From positions 1 through 52,370 of the forward strand of contig JAHEKJ010000012.1 of assembly GCA_024638385.1 (NCBI GenBank): DNA of 52,370 nucleotides, given 5' to 3'. Source of the stretch: Gammaproteobacteria bacterium. GTDB lineage: Bacteria > Pseudomonadota > Gammaproteobacteria > GCA-001735895. Positions 34,781 through 44,025 of the stretch are shown piece by piece. The position numbers and the translations under genes were made by a program. The notes below the pieces were generated by a model. The model searched no databases and had not been told where the DNA came from. It worked only from the letters and a program-made list of their open reading frames with translations. How positions within the stretch are numbered: position 1 is the first letter of the stretch; every line of letters starts with the position of its first letter.

Positions 34781-35529
34781 GCCAGCGGCAGGCGGCCGCC
34801 GTCGACGAAGATCGTTTGCCCGGTGATGTACGACGAGTCCGGGCTGGCGAGGAACACCGCGACCGCGGCGATCTCGGCCGGCTCGGCCGGTCGTTTCATC
34901 GGCGTGCGCGACATGATCGCGGCCAGCGCCGATTCGTTGGTCGCGATGTTCTGCCGGAACATTTCGGTCGCGACCGAGCCCGGGCCGATGCCGTTGACGC
35001 GGATGTTCTTGTCGACCAGGCTGATTGCCATCACCCGCGTGAGCTGACCGACGCCGCCCTTGGCGACCACGTAGGGCGTGATCTGCGGGATCGCGAGCAC
35101 CTGGTTGGTCGACGACATGTTGATGATGACGCCGCCTTGCGGGTCCTGCGACGCCATTTGCCGGGCCGCGACCTGCGCGGTCAGAAACACGCCCTTCAGG
35201 TTGACCCGCAGCACGGCGTCGAAATCCTCGTCGCTGATTTCGAGAAAGTCGCCGGTTCGCAGGATGCCGGCGTTCGGCACCGCGATGTCGACCCGGCCGA
35301 ATGCCTCGACCGCCCGCGCGACGAGATGTTCGACGCTGGCGCGGTCGCCGACATCGCAATGAACGTAGAGGGCATCTCCGTCGAGCCGTTCGGCTTCGGC
35401 CTCGCCCTTGTCGTCGTCGACGTCGGCCATCACGACGCGCGCGCCCTCGGCGACGAAGCGTTCGCAAATGGCGAGGCCGATGCCGTTGGCGGCGCCGGTG
35501 ACGATGGCTACCTGGTTTTCTAGTCGCAT
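34768..35529 (-). CDS. Short-chain dehydrogenase/reductase
   Basis: A 253-residue classical SDR. Cofactor motif TGAANGIG is near residue 11, an aspartate after the second strand (VVMADVDDD) predicts preference for NAD, NAG is in VPNAGIL, and the catalytic set is serine in NMSSTNQ, tyrosine and lysine in PYVVAKGG. The end ITGQTIFVDGG is also standard. Substrate unknown. Single gene, convergent with the exporter and divergent from the MFS gene. Confidence 0.93.
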   Translation of the reverse strand: MRLENQVAIVTGAANGIGLAICERFVAEGARVVMADVDDDKGEAEAERLDGDALYVHCDVGDRASVEHLVARAVEAFGRVDIAVPNAGILRTGDFLEISDEDFDAVLRVNLKGVFLTAQVAARQMASQDPQGGVIINMSSTNQVLAIPQITPYVVAKGGVGQLTRVMAISLVDKNIRVNGIGPGSVATEMFRQNIATNESALAAIMSRTPMKRPAEPAEIAAVAVFLASPDSSYITGQTIFVDGGRLPLAYTC

Positions 35530-35756
35530 GCCGTACTCCCGTTGCTGTTTGCCGGCAATTTAGCTCGACCACGAGCGCAAGACAAGCCGCGGGAGTCGCG
35601 CCGGCGAGCGGGCAGGCGGGCGGCGCCGGGCCGCGGTGTCGGCGGTTTTCCGAAAGCGTTCACGGGTCGGCCGCGATCATCGGCGACACACCGACAGCAA
35701 CGCCGGACGGCAGTGCCCGAATTGAATTACTCCCGCGTCGGGGTCAGAATGCGCGC

Positions 35757-36959
35757 ATGCTGAAGCGGCAGCTCGAAAAACCCGAGTTCTATCTCTACCT
35801 GTTCGCCGCCGCCGTGCCACTGTCGTTCGCGAGCTGGCAGGCCTTGATCAACAATTTCTCAATCGAGCAGGCGGGGTTCACCGGAGTCGAGATCGGCATC
35901 CTGCAAAGCCTGCGCGAAGTGCCCGGATTTCTCGCCTTCGCCGTCGTGTTCCTGCTGCTGGTCGTGCGCGAACAGACGATTGCCTTCGTCTCGCTGCTCG
36001 CGCTAGGCATCGGCACGGCGCTGACCGGCATGCTGCCGACCGTTCTGGGTCTCTACTGTACGACGGTGCTGATGTCGACCGGATTTCATTATGCCGAAAC
36101 CGTCGTGCAATCGTTGTCGCTGCAGCTGGTCAGTCGCGAGCGCCTGCCGCTCGTACTCGGCCGCCAGCTCGCGGTGGCCTCCTTTACCGGGCTTGCGGTG
36201 TTCGCCGCGATTTACCTGCTGGTCGAACTGCTGGCGCTGGACTATCTCTGGATCTACCTGATCTTCGGCGCCACCACGCTTGCGATCGGCTGCCTGATGT
36301 ACTTCGGCAGTCCACATTTCAAGGGCGAGGCCGAGCAGCACAAGCACATGGTTCTGCGCCGGCGCTACTGGCTCTATTACCTGCTGACATTCCTGTCCGG
36401 CGCGCGCCGCCAGATCTTCATCGTCTTCGCCGGGTTCCTGATGGTCGAGAAGTTCGGCTTCAGCGTCGCCGAGATGTCGCTGCTGTTCCTGGTCAACGGC
36501 GTGATGACGATTTACCTCGCGCCGCGCATCGGTCGGCTGGTCGTGCGCTGGGGCGAGAAACGTGCGCTGACCTTCGAGTATGCCGGACTGGTCTGCATCT
36601 TCAGCGCCTATGCCTTCGCCGGTAGCGCGTGGTTCGCATCGCTGCTCTACATACTCGATCACGTTTTCTTCGCGCTGGCGATCGCGCTCAAGAGCTACTT
36701 CAAGAAAATCGCCGATCCGGCCGACATCGCGGCCACGGCCGGGGTGTCGTTCACGATCAGCCACATCGCCGCGGTGGTGCTGCCGGTGGTGCTGGGGCTG
36801 GTCTGGATCGTGTCGCCGGCGGCGGTGTTCGGTTTCGGCGCGCTGATCGCGATGATGTCGCTGCTGTTGTCGCAGTTCGTGCCCGACGCGCCCGATCGCG
36901 GTCTCGAAACGGTCTTCGCGCAAACCCGCGCGGCACGCGCGGGCACCCCCGGGGGCTAG
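35757..36959 (+). CDS. MFS-type membrane transporter
   Basis: A 400-residue integral membrane protein with about 11 or 12 hydrophobic helices in two halves joined by a charged cytoplasmic loop (FKGEAEQHKHMVLRRRYW), the build of a major facilitator. Segment RLVVRWGEKRALTFEYAG matches the loop after the second helix of a half (GxxxDRxGRR-like). Substrate is unknown. The gene has no visible ribosome site; TTGAAT/17 bp/CAGAAT upstream would put the transcript start at about the ATG. The 227-bp gap before it otherwise shows only GC-rich, unremarkable sequence. Confidence 0.8.
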   Translation: MLKRQLEKPEFYLYLFAAAVPLSFASWQALINNFSIEQAGFTGVEIGILQSLREVPGFLAFAVVFLLLVVREQTIAFVSLLALGIGTALTGMLPTVLGLYCTTVLMSTGFHYAETVVQSLSLQLVSRERLPLVLGRQLAVASFTGLAVFAAIYLLVELLALDYLWIYLIFGATTLAIGCLMYFGSPHFKGEAEQHKHMVLRRRYWLYYLLTFLSGARRQIFIVFAGFLMVEKFGFSVAEMSLLFLVNGVMTIYLAPRIGRLVVRWGEKRALTFEYAGLVCIFSAYAFAGSAWFASLLYILDHVFFALAIALKSYFKKIADPADIAATAGVSFTISHIAAVVLPVVLGLVWIVSPAAVFGFGALIAMMSLLLSQFVPDAPDRGLETVFAQTRAARAGTPGG

Positions 36960-36967
36960 CGGGTAGC

Positions 36968-36992
36968 GCGCCGGCCGCTCAGCGACCGGCGC
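36968..36992. terminator. Possible bidirectional hairpin between convergent genes
   Basis: GCGCCGG..CGCT and AGCG..CCGGCGC form a long GC-rich stem with one mismatch and a very small loop, in the 42-bp gap between the stops of the MFS and OmpA-like genes. There is no T-tract on either side, so it is not a textbook intrinsic terminator. Position favours a role in ending or protecting both transcripts. Confidence 0.35.
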
Positions 36993-37001
36993 ACACCGCG
37001 T

Positions 37002-37679
37002 TCAGGTCTCTTCTGTGATCGGGATCAGCGACAGCTCGACGCGCCGGTTCAGCGAGCGGCCCTCGGCGGTCCCGTTGTCGGCGATCGGATGCTTTTCACC
37101 GAAACCGACGGTATCGATGCGCGCCGCGGCGACGCCTTTTTGCATCAGGTATTGCCCGACCGAGTTGGCGCGGCGTTCCGACAACGCCTGGTTGTAGGTG
37201 TCTGAACCGCGGCTGTCGGTGTGGCCGGCGACGACGATGATCGTCTGGTTGAATTCCTGCAGCACCAGCACGACCGAGTCCAGCACCTGGTAAAAGCTTG
37301 CGTTGAGATCGTGACCGGCGGTGACGAAGGTGATGTTGCCCGGCATGACGAGGTTGATGTTGTCGCCGTCGCGCTCGACGCTGACGCCGCTGTCGCGCAG
37401 GGTCTTGCGCAGCTTGGCTTCCTGCGAATCCATGTAGTAGCCGACGCCGCCGCCGGCCAGCGCGCCGATGCCGGCGGCCTGCAGTACCTTGCGCTGCCTG
37501 GTCTTGCTGCTCTCGTCCTTGTTGCGCAGATAGCCGAGCACCGCGCCGACGCCGGCGCCGATCGCGGCGCCCTTGGACGTGCTCGAGGTCTTTTTCTCGC
37601 CGGTATAGGCGTCGAAGGTTTCGCAGCCGGCGAGGCCGACCGTGCTCGCGAGAGCGAGGCAAAGGAGTAGTCGTTTCAT
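37002..37679 (-). CDS. OmpA family lipoprotein (YiaD-like)
   Basis: A 225-residue outer-membrane lipoprotein. Signal and lipobox MKRLLLCLALASTVGLAGC give Cys19 as the lipid site. A glycine-zipper stretch (GAAIGAGVGAVLGYL and GIGALAGGGVGYYMD) follows, then an OmpA-like peptidoglycan-binding domain: HTDSRGSDTYNQALSERRA with the aspartate and arginine that grip diaminopimelate, then TVGFGEKHPIADNGTAEGRSLNRRVEL. Role: tethering the outer membrane to the wall. A TATAAT box lies about 46 bp upstream. Confidence 0.93.
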   Translation of the reverse strand: MKRLLLCLALASTVGLAGCETFDAYTGEKKTSSTSKGAAIGAGVGAVLGYLRNKDESSKTRQRKVLQAAGIGALAGGGVGYYMDSQEAKLRKTLRDSGVSVERDGDNINLVMPGNITFVTAGHDLNASFYQVLDSVVLVLQEFNQTIIVVAGHTDSRGSDTYNQALSERRANSVGQYLMQKGVAAARIDTVGFGEKHPIADNGTAEGRSLNRRVELSLIPITEET

Positions 37680-37724
37680 TGAATTTTCCGTTACGTTGTC
37701 TGGAATGCCGCGTTGCAGCGGCGA

Positions 37725-37730
37725 ATTATA
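37725..37730 (-). promoter_or_regulatory. -10 box for the OmpA-like gene
   Basis: TATAAT on the minus strand, consistent with a transcript start near 37718 and a 38-nt leader. The -35 region is weak (CATCAT at 17 bp). The 144-bp gap to the PEP carboxylase stop holds nothing else I could name. Confidence 0.4.
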
Positions 37731-37823
37731 AGGAACTGCCCGTCCGAATGATGCGGTAAAAACTTCACAATTCCGCGTCGCCGAATATGCCGTGCCTCGG
37801 CTTAACCCTGTCTGAATAGTCGA

Positions 37824-40664
37824 TTATCCGGTATTGCGCAAGCCGGCGGCGATCGCGTTGATCGAACTCGCCAGCGCCGCCTGCCACAGATCGCGTTCGG
37901 CGTCGGTCCGGTTAGCGTCGCGGTATTTGCGCAGCAGGTCGATCTGCAGATGCGCCAGCGGGTCGAGATAGGGATCGCGGCGCGACAGCGACAGTTTCAG
38001 CACCGCGTCGTTGGCCAGCAGCGTTTCGACACCGGCCACGGTCAGCACCGAGTCGACGCTGCGCCGGTACTCGCCTTCGATCCGGTCGAATATCCGCCGC
38101 GCCAGTTCCGCGTCGGCGCACAGCTTGTTGTATTCGCGCGCGATGCGCATATCGACCTTGAACAACGACATCTGCAGGTTGCTGATCAACGCCGCGAAGA
38201 AGGGCCAGTCTCGACTCATTTCGGCGAGCAGTTCGCGCGCCTCGACGTCACGCTCGAGCCAGTCGCCGATCGCGTGGCCGACCCCGTACCAGGCCGGCAT
38301 CATCGTGCGCGACAGGCTCCAGCCGAAGACCCATGGAATCGCGCGCACCGAGGTCTTCGACAGGTCGCCCTGGCGACGGTGCGACGGGCGCGAACCGATG
38401 TTCATCAGGCCGATTTCGGCGACCGGCGTGGCCTGGTAGAAATACTCGAAAAAGCCGTCGGTATGGTCGGTCAGGTCGCGGTAAAATGCTTCGGAGCGAT
38501 CGGCGAGATCCTGCATCGGCGCGTGAAACCGGTCGTAGCCGGACTTGCCGGCCGTCGAGCGATCGAGGCTCGCCTTCATCAACCCGGTGATGCCCATCGC
38601 CAGCTCGTAGTTGGCGGTCTCGGCATTGCCGTACTTGTGCGACAGCACCTCGCCCTGTTCGGTGAACTTGATCTTGCCGCGTACGGTGCCGGGTGGCTGG
38701 GCGATGATCGCTTCGTGCGTCGGCCCGCCGCCGCGCGTGATCGTGCCGCCGCGGCCGTGGAAGATTCGCAGGTCGGCGTCGTGGCGATCGCCGATCTCGA
38801 CGACCTTGCGTTGTGCCTGGTAGAGCCCCCAGGCGGCCGACAGGATACCGCCGTCCTTGCACGAATCGGAGTAGCCGAGCATGATTTCCTGGGTGCCGCC
38901 GCTGGCCGCAAGCAGTTCGCGGTAGACCGGGTTTGCCAGCAAGGCGTCGAGCACACTGTCGATGCGACTCAAGTCGTCGATCGTCTCGAACAGGGGCGCG
39001 ACCTCGAGACCATTGAAATATCCGCCATCATGCCGGCCGTCGCCACGGCGGCCGCAGAGGCCGGCGATGCAGGCGAGATACATGACTTCGAGCACGTGAC
39101 TGGCCTCATGGGTCATCGAGATGACGTAGCTGCCGATGCAGTCGTGACCGATCGCGGCGCGCATCTCGGCGATCAGGTCGAAGACTTCGAGGGTCTCGCG
39201 GCCGGCTTCGGACAGGCGTTCCGGGTCGGGGCGCGGCGGCCGGCCGGCGGCGATCCGCGCGGCCAGCAGCTCGATCCGCGCGACCTCGTCGAGCCCGGCA
39301 TAATCGACGCCGTCGCTGGCCTCGAGCAGTTCCGCCACCGCCTCGCCGTGGCGCGTCGATTCCTGGCGCAGGTCGAGGTGTACGAGATGGAAACCGAAAG
39401 TCTCGGCGATGCGAATCGCGTCCTTGAGATCGCCGTTGGCGGCGGCGTACTCGCCGTGGCTGTTCAGCGAGTCGCGGATCGTGTACAGGTCTTCGAGGTA
39501 AGCCCCGGCATCGGCGTAGGCGTGATCGGCATCGGCAGTCTCGAGACCGAGCATGCGATTGCGCACGAGCTGGAGGTTTTTGCGCAGGCGGTAATGCATG
39601 TGGTAGAGCTTGCGCCGGTAAACCTCGTCCTCGAACTGGTCGCGTCGCCGGTCGAAAGCCTCGACGCCCATCGCCTGGTCGCGCTCGAGGCTCGCGCCGA
39701 ACTCGGCGCTCGGCGCGAACCAGCGCGTCGACATCGTCAACACGTAGGTCAGGCGATGGACCTGGCGAATGTGTTCGGCAAGAATTTCCTCGGCCTGCAT
39801 CAGTACCGCCTTGCGCGTCGTCGCCGGCGTGACGAACGGGTTGCCGTCGCGGTCGCCGCCGATCCACGAGCCGAAACGGATCAGGCTCGGCACCGCGACC
39901 ACCGGCGCGCCGAACTCGTCCTCGCCGTAGACGTGAACGACCGCGCGCTCCAGGTGTCGATAGTCGATGCACACCGCTTCGAACAGGCTGCGCTGAAAAT
40001 AGTGCAGGCCCATCTTGATCTCGTCCTCGACCGTCGGCTTGCTGCCGCGCACCTCGTTGGTCAGCCACAGGGTTTCGATCTGCAGCTGCAGCGCCTCGAC
40101 CAGATCGTCGCGCTCGAACGGACTCAGGCGCGGGTCGGTCAGCGTGTCGAGGATCTTGAAGACTTCGCGCTGGTGATGCATGATCGTGCGCCGCCGTGAC
40201 TCGGTCGGATGCGCGGTGAACACCGGCCAGTAGCTCAGCCCGGCGAACAGCTCGCCGAGCGCGTCGGTATCGACGCCCTGCTCACGGAATTGCTCGAGCG
40301 TGTGATAGAACGAGCCGACCCAGGCCGCGTGGCCGTGTTCCTTGACCGACGCGCGCCGCAGGCGATGGAGATAGTCTTCCTCGGCGATGTTGACGAGGTT
40401 GAAATAGATCGCGAAGGCGCGGATCACCTGCGTCATGACCGGCGCCGACAGGCCCTCGATCAGGCGCATCAACTCCCGCCTCCTCGGTTCGCTGTCGCGC
40501 TTGCGCAGCTGGATGAAGCCGGTGCGCAACGACTCGACCGCGTGGAAGACTTCGGGCGCCTCGTGCTTGAGCAGCACGTTGCCGATCAGTTTGCCGAGCA
40601 GCTTGACTCGCGAGCGCAGTTTTTTGTCGGACCTGGAATGAAAGCTGATGCTCGGTACGCTCAT
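37824..40664 (-). CDS. ppc: Phosphoenolpyruvate carboxylase
   Basis: Carboxylates PEP with bicarbonate to oxaloacetate, refilling the TCA cycle. The 946-residue product has the catalytic histidine motif FTAHPTESRRRTIMHHQ near residue 160, the mobile glycine loop FHGRGGTITRGGGPTHEAI (GTIT for the common G-S/T-V/I-G), IGSRPSHRR, RAIPWVFGWSLSR, and ends in RNTG, the typical C-terminus that enters the active site. Length is slightly above E. coli Ppc (883). The frame opens at 40727, but MSVPSISFHSRSDKKLR at 40664 is the better start. Confidence 0.96.
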   Translation of the reverse strand: MSVPSISFHSRSDKKLRSRVKLLGKLIGNVLLKHEAPEVFHAVESLRTGFIQLRKRDSEPRRRELMRLIEGLSAPVMTQVIRAFAIYFNLVNIAEEDYLHRLRRASVKEHGHAAWVGSFYHTLEQFREQGVDTDALGELFAGLSYWPVFTAHPTESRRRTIMHHQREVFKILDTLTDPRLSPFERDDLVEALQLQIETLWLTNEVRGSKPTVEDEIKMGLHYFQRSLFEAVCIDYRHLERAVVHVYGEDEFGAPVVAVPSLIRFGSWIGGDRDGNPFVTPATTRKAVLMQAEEILAEHIRQVHRLTYVLTMSTRWFAPSAEFGASLERDQAMGVEAFDRRRDQFEDEVYRRKLYHMHYRLRKNLQLVRNRMLGLETADADHAYADAGAYLEDLYTIRDSLNSHGEYAAANGDLKDAIRIAETFGFHLVHLDLRQESTRHGEAVAELLEASDGVDYAGLDEVARIELLAARIAAGRPPRPDPERLSEAGRETLEVFDLIAEMRAAIGHDCIGSYVISMTHEASHVLEVMYLACIAGLCGRRGDGRHDGGYFNGLEVAPLFETIDDLSRIDSVLDALLANPVYRELLAASGGTQEIMLGYSDSCKDGGILSAAWGLYQAQRKVVEIGDRHDADLRIFHGRGGTITRGGGPTHEAIIAQPPGTVRGKIKFTEQGEVLSHKYGNAETANYELAMGITGLMKASLDRSTAGKSGYDRFHAPMQDLADRSEAFYRDLTDHTDGFFEYFYQATPVAEIGLMNIGSRPSHRRQGDLSKTSVRAIPWVFGWSLSRTMMPAWYGVGHAIGDWLERDVEARELLAEMSRDWPFFAALISNLQMSLFKVDMRIAREYNKLCADAELARRIFDRIEGEYRRSVDSVLTVAGVETLLANDAVLKLSLSRRDPYLDPLAHLQIDLLRKYRDANRTDAERDLWQAALASSINAIAAGLRNTG

Positions 40665-40800
40665 GTCTGCGCTCACTGCGAAGGCGAGCGCCGAGTATAA
40701 CAACCGCGCGCCACGGCTTTGTACCAAATACGTAATTTATCCCTCGATTATCGACGCCGGCGCGCTGGCCAGGTCGCGCGTCGTGGGGTATAAAGCGGGC

Positions 40801-42258
40801 ATGTTGCTGTATGCCCCAGAGTCGGTTTACCTGCTCGATCGCACCGCGATGGAGCAGGATTGCCTGTCGTCGGCCGAGCTGATGCAACGCGCCGGCGAAG
40901 CGACCTGGCGCGCGATCGTCGAGCGCTGGCCCGACCTCGCCCGTATCAGCGTGCTGGCCGGCGCCGGCAACAACGGTGGCGACGCCTTCGTCGTCGCGCT
41001 CGCCGCGCGCCGCGATGGCGTCGACGTGCAGTTGCTGACGCGCGGCGACCTGGCGAAGCAATCGGCGGAATCGCGCGACTACGCCGCTGCCTGGCGCGCC
41101 GCCGGCGGCGTCGACGAACCCTGGGTGGGACAGGCGCTCGGCGGCGAAGTTATTGTCGACGGCTTGCTCGGCATCGGTCTGAAGCGTGAACTCGACGCCG
41201 ATTGGCAGGCGCTGATTGCCGCCGTCAATAGCGCGGCCGCACCGAAGGTCGCGATCGATATCCCGTCGGGGCTCAACGCGCGGACCGGGCTCGCGCAGCC
41301 GGTCGCGGTCGAGGCGGCGTTGACGGTGACCTTCATCGGCGCCAAGACCGGCCAGTATCTGGCCGACGGACCCGATTATTGCGGCGAGCTGCGCTACGAG
41401 AGTCTCGGCGTGTCGGCGCGCACGCGCGCCAGTGTCGAGCCGGCGCTCGACGTGATCGAGCGCGCCGTGCTACCGCCACCGCGCAAGCGCAATTCGCACA
41501 AGAATCATTATGGCCACGTGCTGATCGTCGGCGGCGACGAGGGCATGAGCGGCGCGGTGGCGCTGGCCGCGCGCGCCGCGTTGCGCAGCGGCGCCGGTCT
41601 CGTGACCGCACTCGTGCACCCCGAGTGCCGCGCGAGCCTCGCGCCATTCCCGGAAGTCATGACGCTCGGCTGGGACGCGCTTGCGGCGAAACTCGCGCAG
41701 GCCAGCGTCGTGCTCGTCGGCCCGGGACTCGGCGACGGCGACGGCGCCCGGCAATGTCTCGCCGCGCTGCTCGAATGCGAGTTGCCGATGGTCGTCGACG
41801 CCGGCGCGCTGCGCGCGGATTTCCTGCGCCGGCGCAAGTCGCGCACGCTCGTCATCACCCCGCACCCGGGCGAGGCCGCGGGTTTGCTCGAGACCGATGG
41901 CGCCGGCGTCCAGGCGGATCGGCTCGCCGCCGTCTTGCGGCTGCGCGACGCCTTCGCCGCGGTCGCGGTGCTGAAAGGCTCGGGCACGCTGATCGCGGCC
42001 CCCGACGAAGCGACCGCGATCAACACGCGCGGCAACCCCGGTCTCGCCAGCGCGGGCACCGGCGACGTCCTCGCCGGCGTGATTGCGGCGCTGCTCGGGC
42101 AAGGTCTCGGACCCGGCGCGGCGGCGCGCAGTGGCGTGTTGCTGCACGCGCTGTGCGCCGAGCGCTTTACCCGCGGTCGCGATCCGGCCGGGCTCGTCGC
42201 CGGCGATCTGATCGATCGCCTGCCGCTCGTCATGCGCCAGTTGCGCCATGCCGACTGA
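40801..42258 (+). CDS. nnrDE: Bifunctional NAD(P)H-hydrate repair enzyme
   Basis: A 485-residue fusion repairing damaged NAD(P)H hydrates. Residues 1-210 are the epimerase (YjeF N-terminal) domain with ELMQRAGEATWRAI and SVLAGAGNNGGDAFVVALAA. Residues 220-485 are the ADP/ATP-dependent dehydratase with GHVLIVGGDEGMSGAV, VLVGPGLG, VITPHPGEAAGLL and NPGLASAGTGDVLAGVIAALLGQG. The fused form is the E. coli layout. The ATG at 40801 is chosen because MLLYAPESVYLLDR is the family start; the longer frame to 40648 overlaps ppc. It overlaps tsaE by 11 bp, as in many gammaproteobacteria. Confidence 0.95.
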   Translation: MLLYAPESVYLLDRTAMEQDCLSSAELMQRAGEATWRAIVERWPDLARISVLAGAGNNGGDAFVVALAARRDGVDVQLLTRGDLAKQSAESRDYAAAWRAAGGVDEPWVGQALGGEVIVDGLLGIGLKRELDADWQALIAAVNSAAAPKVAIDIPSGLNARTGLAQPVAVEAALTVTFIGAKTGQYLADGPDYCGELRYESLGVSARTRASVEPALDVIERAVLPPPRKRNSHKNHYGHVLIVGGDEGMSGAVALAARAALRSGAGLVTALVHPECRASLAPFPEVMTLGWDALAAKLAQASVVLVGPGLGDGDGARQCLAALLECELPMVVDAGALRADFLRRRKSRTLVITPHPGEAAGLLETDGAGVQADRLAAVLRLRDAFAAVAVLKGSGTLIAAPDEATAINTRGNPGLASAGTGDVLAGVIAALLGQGLGPGAAARSGVLLHALCAERFTRGRDPAGLVAGDLIDRLPLVMRQLRHAD

Positions 42259-42724
42259 GCCGGAATGGCTGATCGCGACGGACGAGGAAATGCGCGCGCT
42301 CGGCGCGCGCCTGGTCGACGCCTGCGCCGGCGGCGGCGTGATCACGCTCGCCGGCGAACTCGGCAGCGGCAAGACGACGCTGGTCCGCGGCGCGCTCGAG
42401 CGTCGCGGCGTGTGCGACGGTGTGCGTAGCCCGACCTATACGCTGATCGAACTCTATCCGTTCGCCGACCTCACGCTCGCGCATTTCGATCTCTACCGCC
42501 TGGCCGACCCGGAAGAACTCGAGTTTCTCGGCTATCGCGATTACCTGAACGCGCAAACGCTGTGCCTGATCGAGTGGCCCGAGCGCGCGCGCGGCCTGCT
42601 GCAAAACGTCGATCTCGAAATTCACCTGGCCTACGATCCCGCCGGCCGTCGCGCGGGTTTTGCCGCGCGCAGCGCCCGCGGACGCGAATGGCTGGCGCGG
42701 CTTCGCCGGGGCATGCCGGACTGA
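42248..42724 (+). CDS. tsaE: tRNA threonylcarbamoyladenosine ATPase TsaE
   Basis: A 158-residue P-loop ATPase that regenerates the TsaBD complex during t6A37 synthesis on ANN-decoding tRNAs. Walker A is GELGSGKTTLVRG near residue 38, SPTYTLIELYP is the switch-like region, FDLYRLADPEELEFLGYRDY and CLIEWPERA follow; all are TsaE hallmarks. Start overlaps nnrDE. Followed by a 119-bp AT-rich gap with the amidase promoter. Confidence 0.95.
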   Translation: MPTEPEWLIATDEEMRALGARLVDACAGGGVITLAGELGSGKTTLVRGALERRGVCDGVRSPTYTLIELYPFADLTLAHFDLYRLADPEELEFLGYRDYLNAQTLCLIEWPERARGLLQNVDLEIHLAYDPAGRRAGFAARSARGREWLARLRRGMPD

Positions 42725-42781
42725 TTCTTCAGAGTCATTTTAGAAAAGATCAGTATCTCGTTAATAAATATAGAATTATTG

Positions 42782-42810
42782 TTGATTTTTGTCGGAGGTT
42801 TGACTATAAC
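42782..42810 (+). promoter_or_regulatory. Sigma70-like promoter for the amidase gene
   Basis: TTGATT (42782-42787), a 17-bp spacer and TATAAC (42805-42810). It would start transcription near 42817 and give a 27-nt leader to the ATG at 42844. It lies in the AT-rich gap after tsaE, so the amidase and following genes need not depend on read-through. Confidence 0.6.
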
Positions 42811-42843
42811 TACTCCCCAGGCGTAGGCACAAAAAAGAAAACC

Positions 42844-44022
42844 ATGGGCGCAATCTCCACGGCAAGGCGAGTTTTCCTCAGGCGGGCGACGCGAGTCGGC
42901 CTGTCGCTCGCGTTGTTCGGCGCCGCGCGACCGGCGCTGGCGCGGCCGAACCGGACCCTGACCGGAATTCGCATTTCACAATCCGACGACGATCATACCC
43001 GCGTCGTTTTCGATCTGACCGGCGACGTCGAACACCGGCTGTTCACGCTCGCCGACCCGCACCGGGTCGTCATCGATTTGCACGATACGCGCCAGAGCGA
43101 GGCGCTCGCGGTCGGCCGCACGAAAACCAGCCTGATGGAGGGTATCCGTTCGGCGAGCAAGAACAACGGCCGCCTGCGGGTGGTGCTCGATTTGCACGGC
43201 AAGGTCCGCCCGCGCAGTTTCGCGTTACGGCCGGACGGCAATGCGGGACATCGCCTGGTAGTCGACCTGCACGCGACCCGCCTGAGCCCGACGCCGATCA
43301 AGACCAGCGAACAGGAGCGCAAGCGGCGCAAACCGGAATACGTCATCGCGATCGATCCCGGTCACGGCGGGCGCGACCCCGGCGCGATCGGCAAGCGCGG
43401 CACCCGCGAGAAGGACGTCGCCCTGTCGGTGGCGAAACGCATGAAAGCGATCATCAACCGCAGCGAGGGCTACCGCGCGATTCTGACCCGCGACGGCGAC
43501 CGCTTCGTCAGCCTGCGCAATCGCGTCAAGAAGGCGCGCGCGGCCGAGGCCGATATTTTCGTCTCGCTGCACGCCGATTCGTTCAAGAGCCCGCGGGCGC
43601 GAGGCGCCTCGGTCTACGCGTTGTCGCTGTCGGGCGCGAGTTCCGAAGCGGCGCGCTGGATCGCGGAAAAGGAGAACGCTTCCGACCTGATCGGCGGCAT
43701 CAGCCTCGACGACAAGGACGACCTGATCGCATCGGTGCTGCTCGACCTGTCGCAAACCGCGACCATCCAGGACAGTCTCGATCTCGGCAGCGATGTGCTC
43801 GACAACATCGGCAAGGTCTCGAAGCTCAATAACAAGCAGGTTCAGCAGGCCGGTTTTGCCGTGCTCAAGGCGCCGGACATGCCGTCGATCCTGATCGAGA
43901 CCGCGTTCCTGTCGAATCCGAACGAGGAGCGCAAACTGCGCAACCCGAAACATCAGCAAAAACTCGCGCGCGCGGTTTTCGCCGGTATCCGGAATCACCT
44001 CGCGCGTCGCAGCAACGCCTGA
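42844..44022 (+). CDS. amiC: N-acetylmuramoyl-L-alanine amidase, AmiC-like with Tat signal
   Basis: A 392-residue periplasmic zinc amidase that splits septal murein for daughter cell separation. The N-terminus ARRVFLRRATRVGLSLALFG fits a twin-arginine signal (R-R-x-F-L), cleaved near ALA-RP. Residues 35-130 form an AMIN targeting domain (RISQSDDDHTRVVFDLTG). The catalytic amidase_3 domain has IDPGHGGRDPGA (zinc His), a Glu in GTREKDVAL, FVSLHADSF (zinc His) and ILIETAFLSNPNEE (catalytic Glu). The insertion typical of EnvC/NlpD-regulated amidases (DDKDDLIASVLLDLSQ) is present, so activation by a LytM factor is expected. Known AmiC is Tat-exported, AmiB is not, hence the symbol. Confidence 0.92.
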   Translation: MGAISTARRVFLRRATRVGLSLALFGAARPALARPNRTLTGIRISQSDDDHTRVVFDLTGDVEHRLFTLADPHRVVIDLHDTRQSEALAVGRTKTSLMEGIRSASKNNGRLRVVLDLHGKVRPRSFALRPDGNAGHRLVVDLHATRLSPTPIKTSEQERKRRKPEYVIAIDPGHGGRDPGAIGKRGTREKDVALSVAKRMKAIINRSEGYRAILTRDGDRFVSLRNRVKKARAAEADIFVSLHADSFKSPRARGASVYALSLSGASSEAARWIAEKENASDLIGGISLDDKDDLIASVLLDLSQTATIQDSLDLGSDVLDNIGKVSKLNNKQVQQAGFAVLKAPDMPSILIETAFLSNPNEERKLRNPKHQQKLARAVFAGIRNHLARRSNA

Positions 44023-44025
44023 CCC

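Noticed and set aside
37950-40199. A 749-codon plus-strand open frame antisense to ppc
   Set aside because: GC-rich codon bias leaves long stop-free antisense frames. It has no domain, no ribosome site, and the opposite strand is an unmistakable PEP carboxylase.
42725-42781. AT-rich tract after tsaE as another copy of the 17-bp soe motif
   Set aside because: Only TTAGAAA matches; the ATACTTA core is absent.
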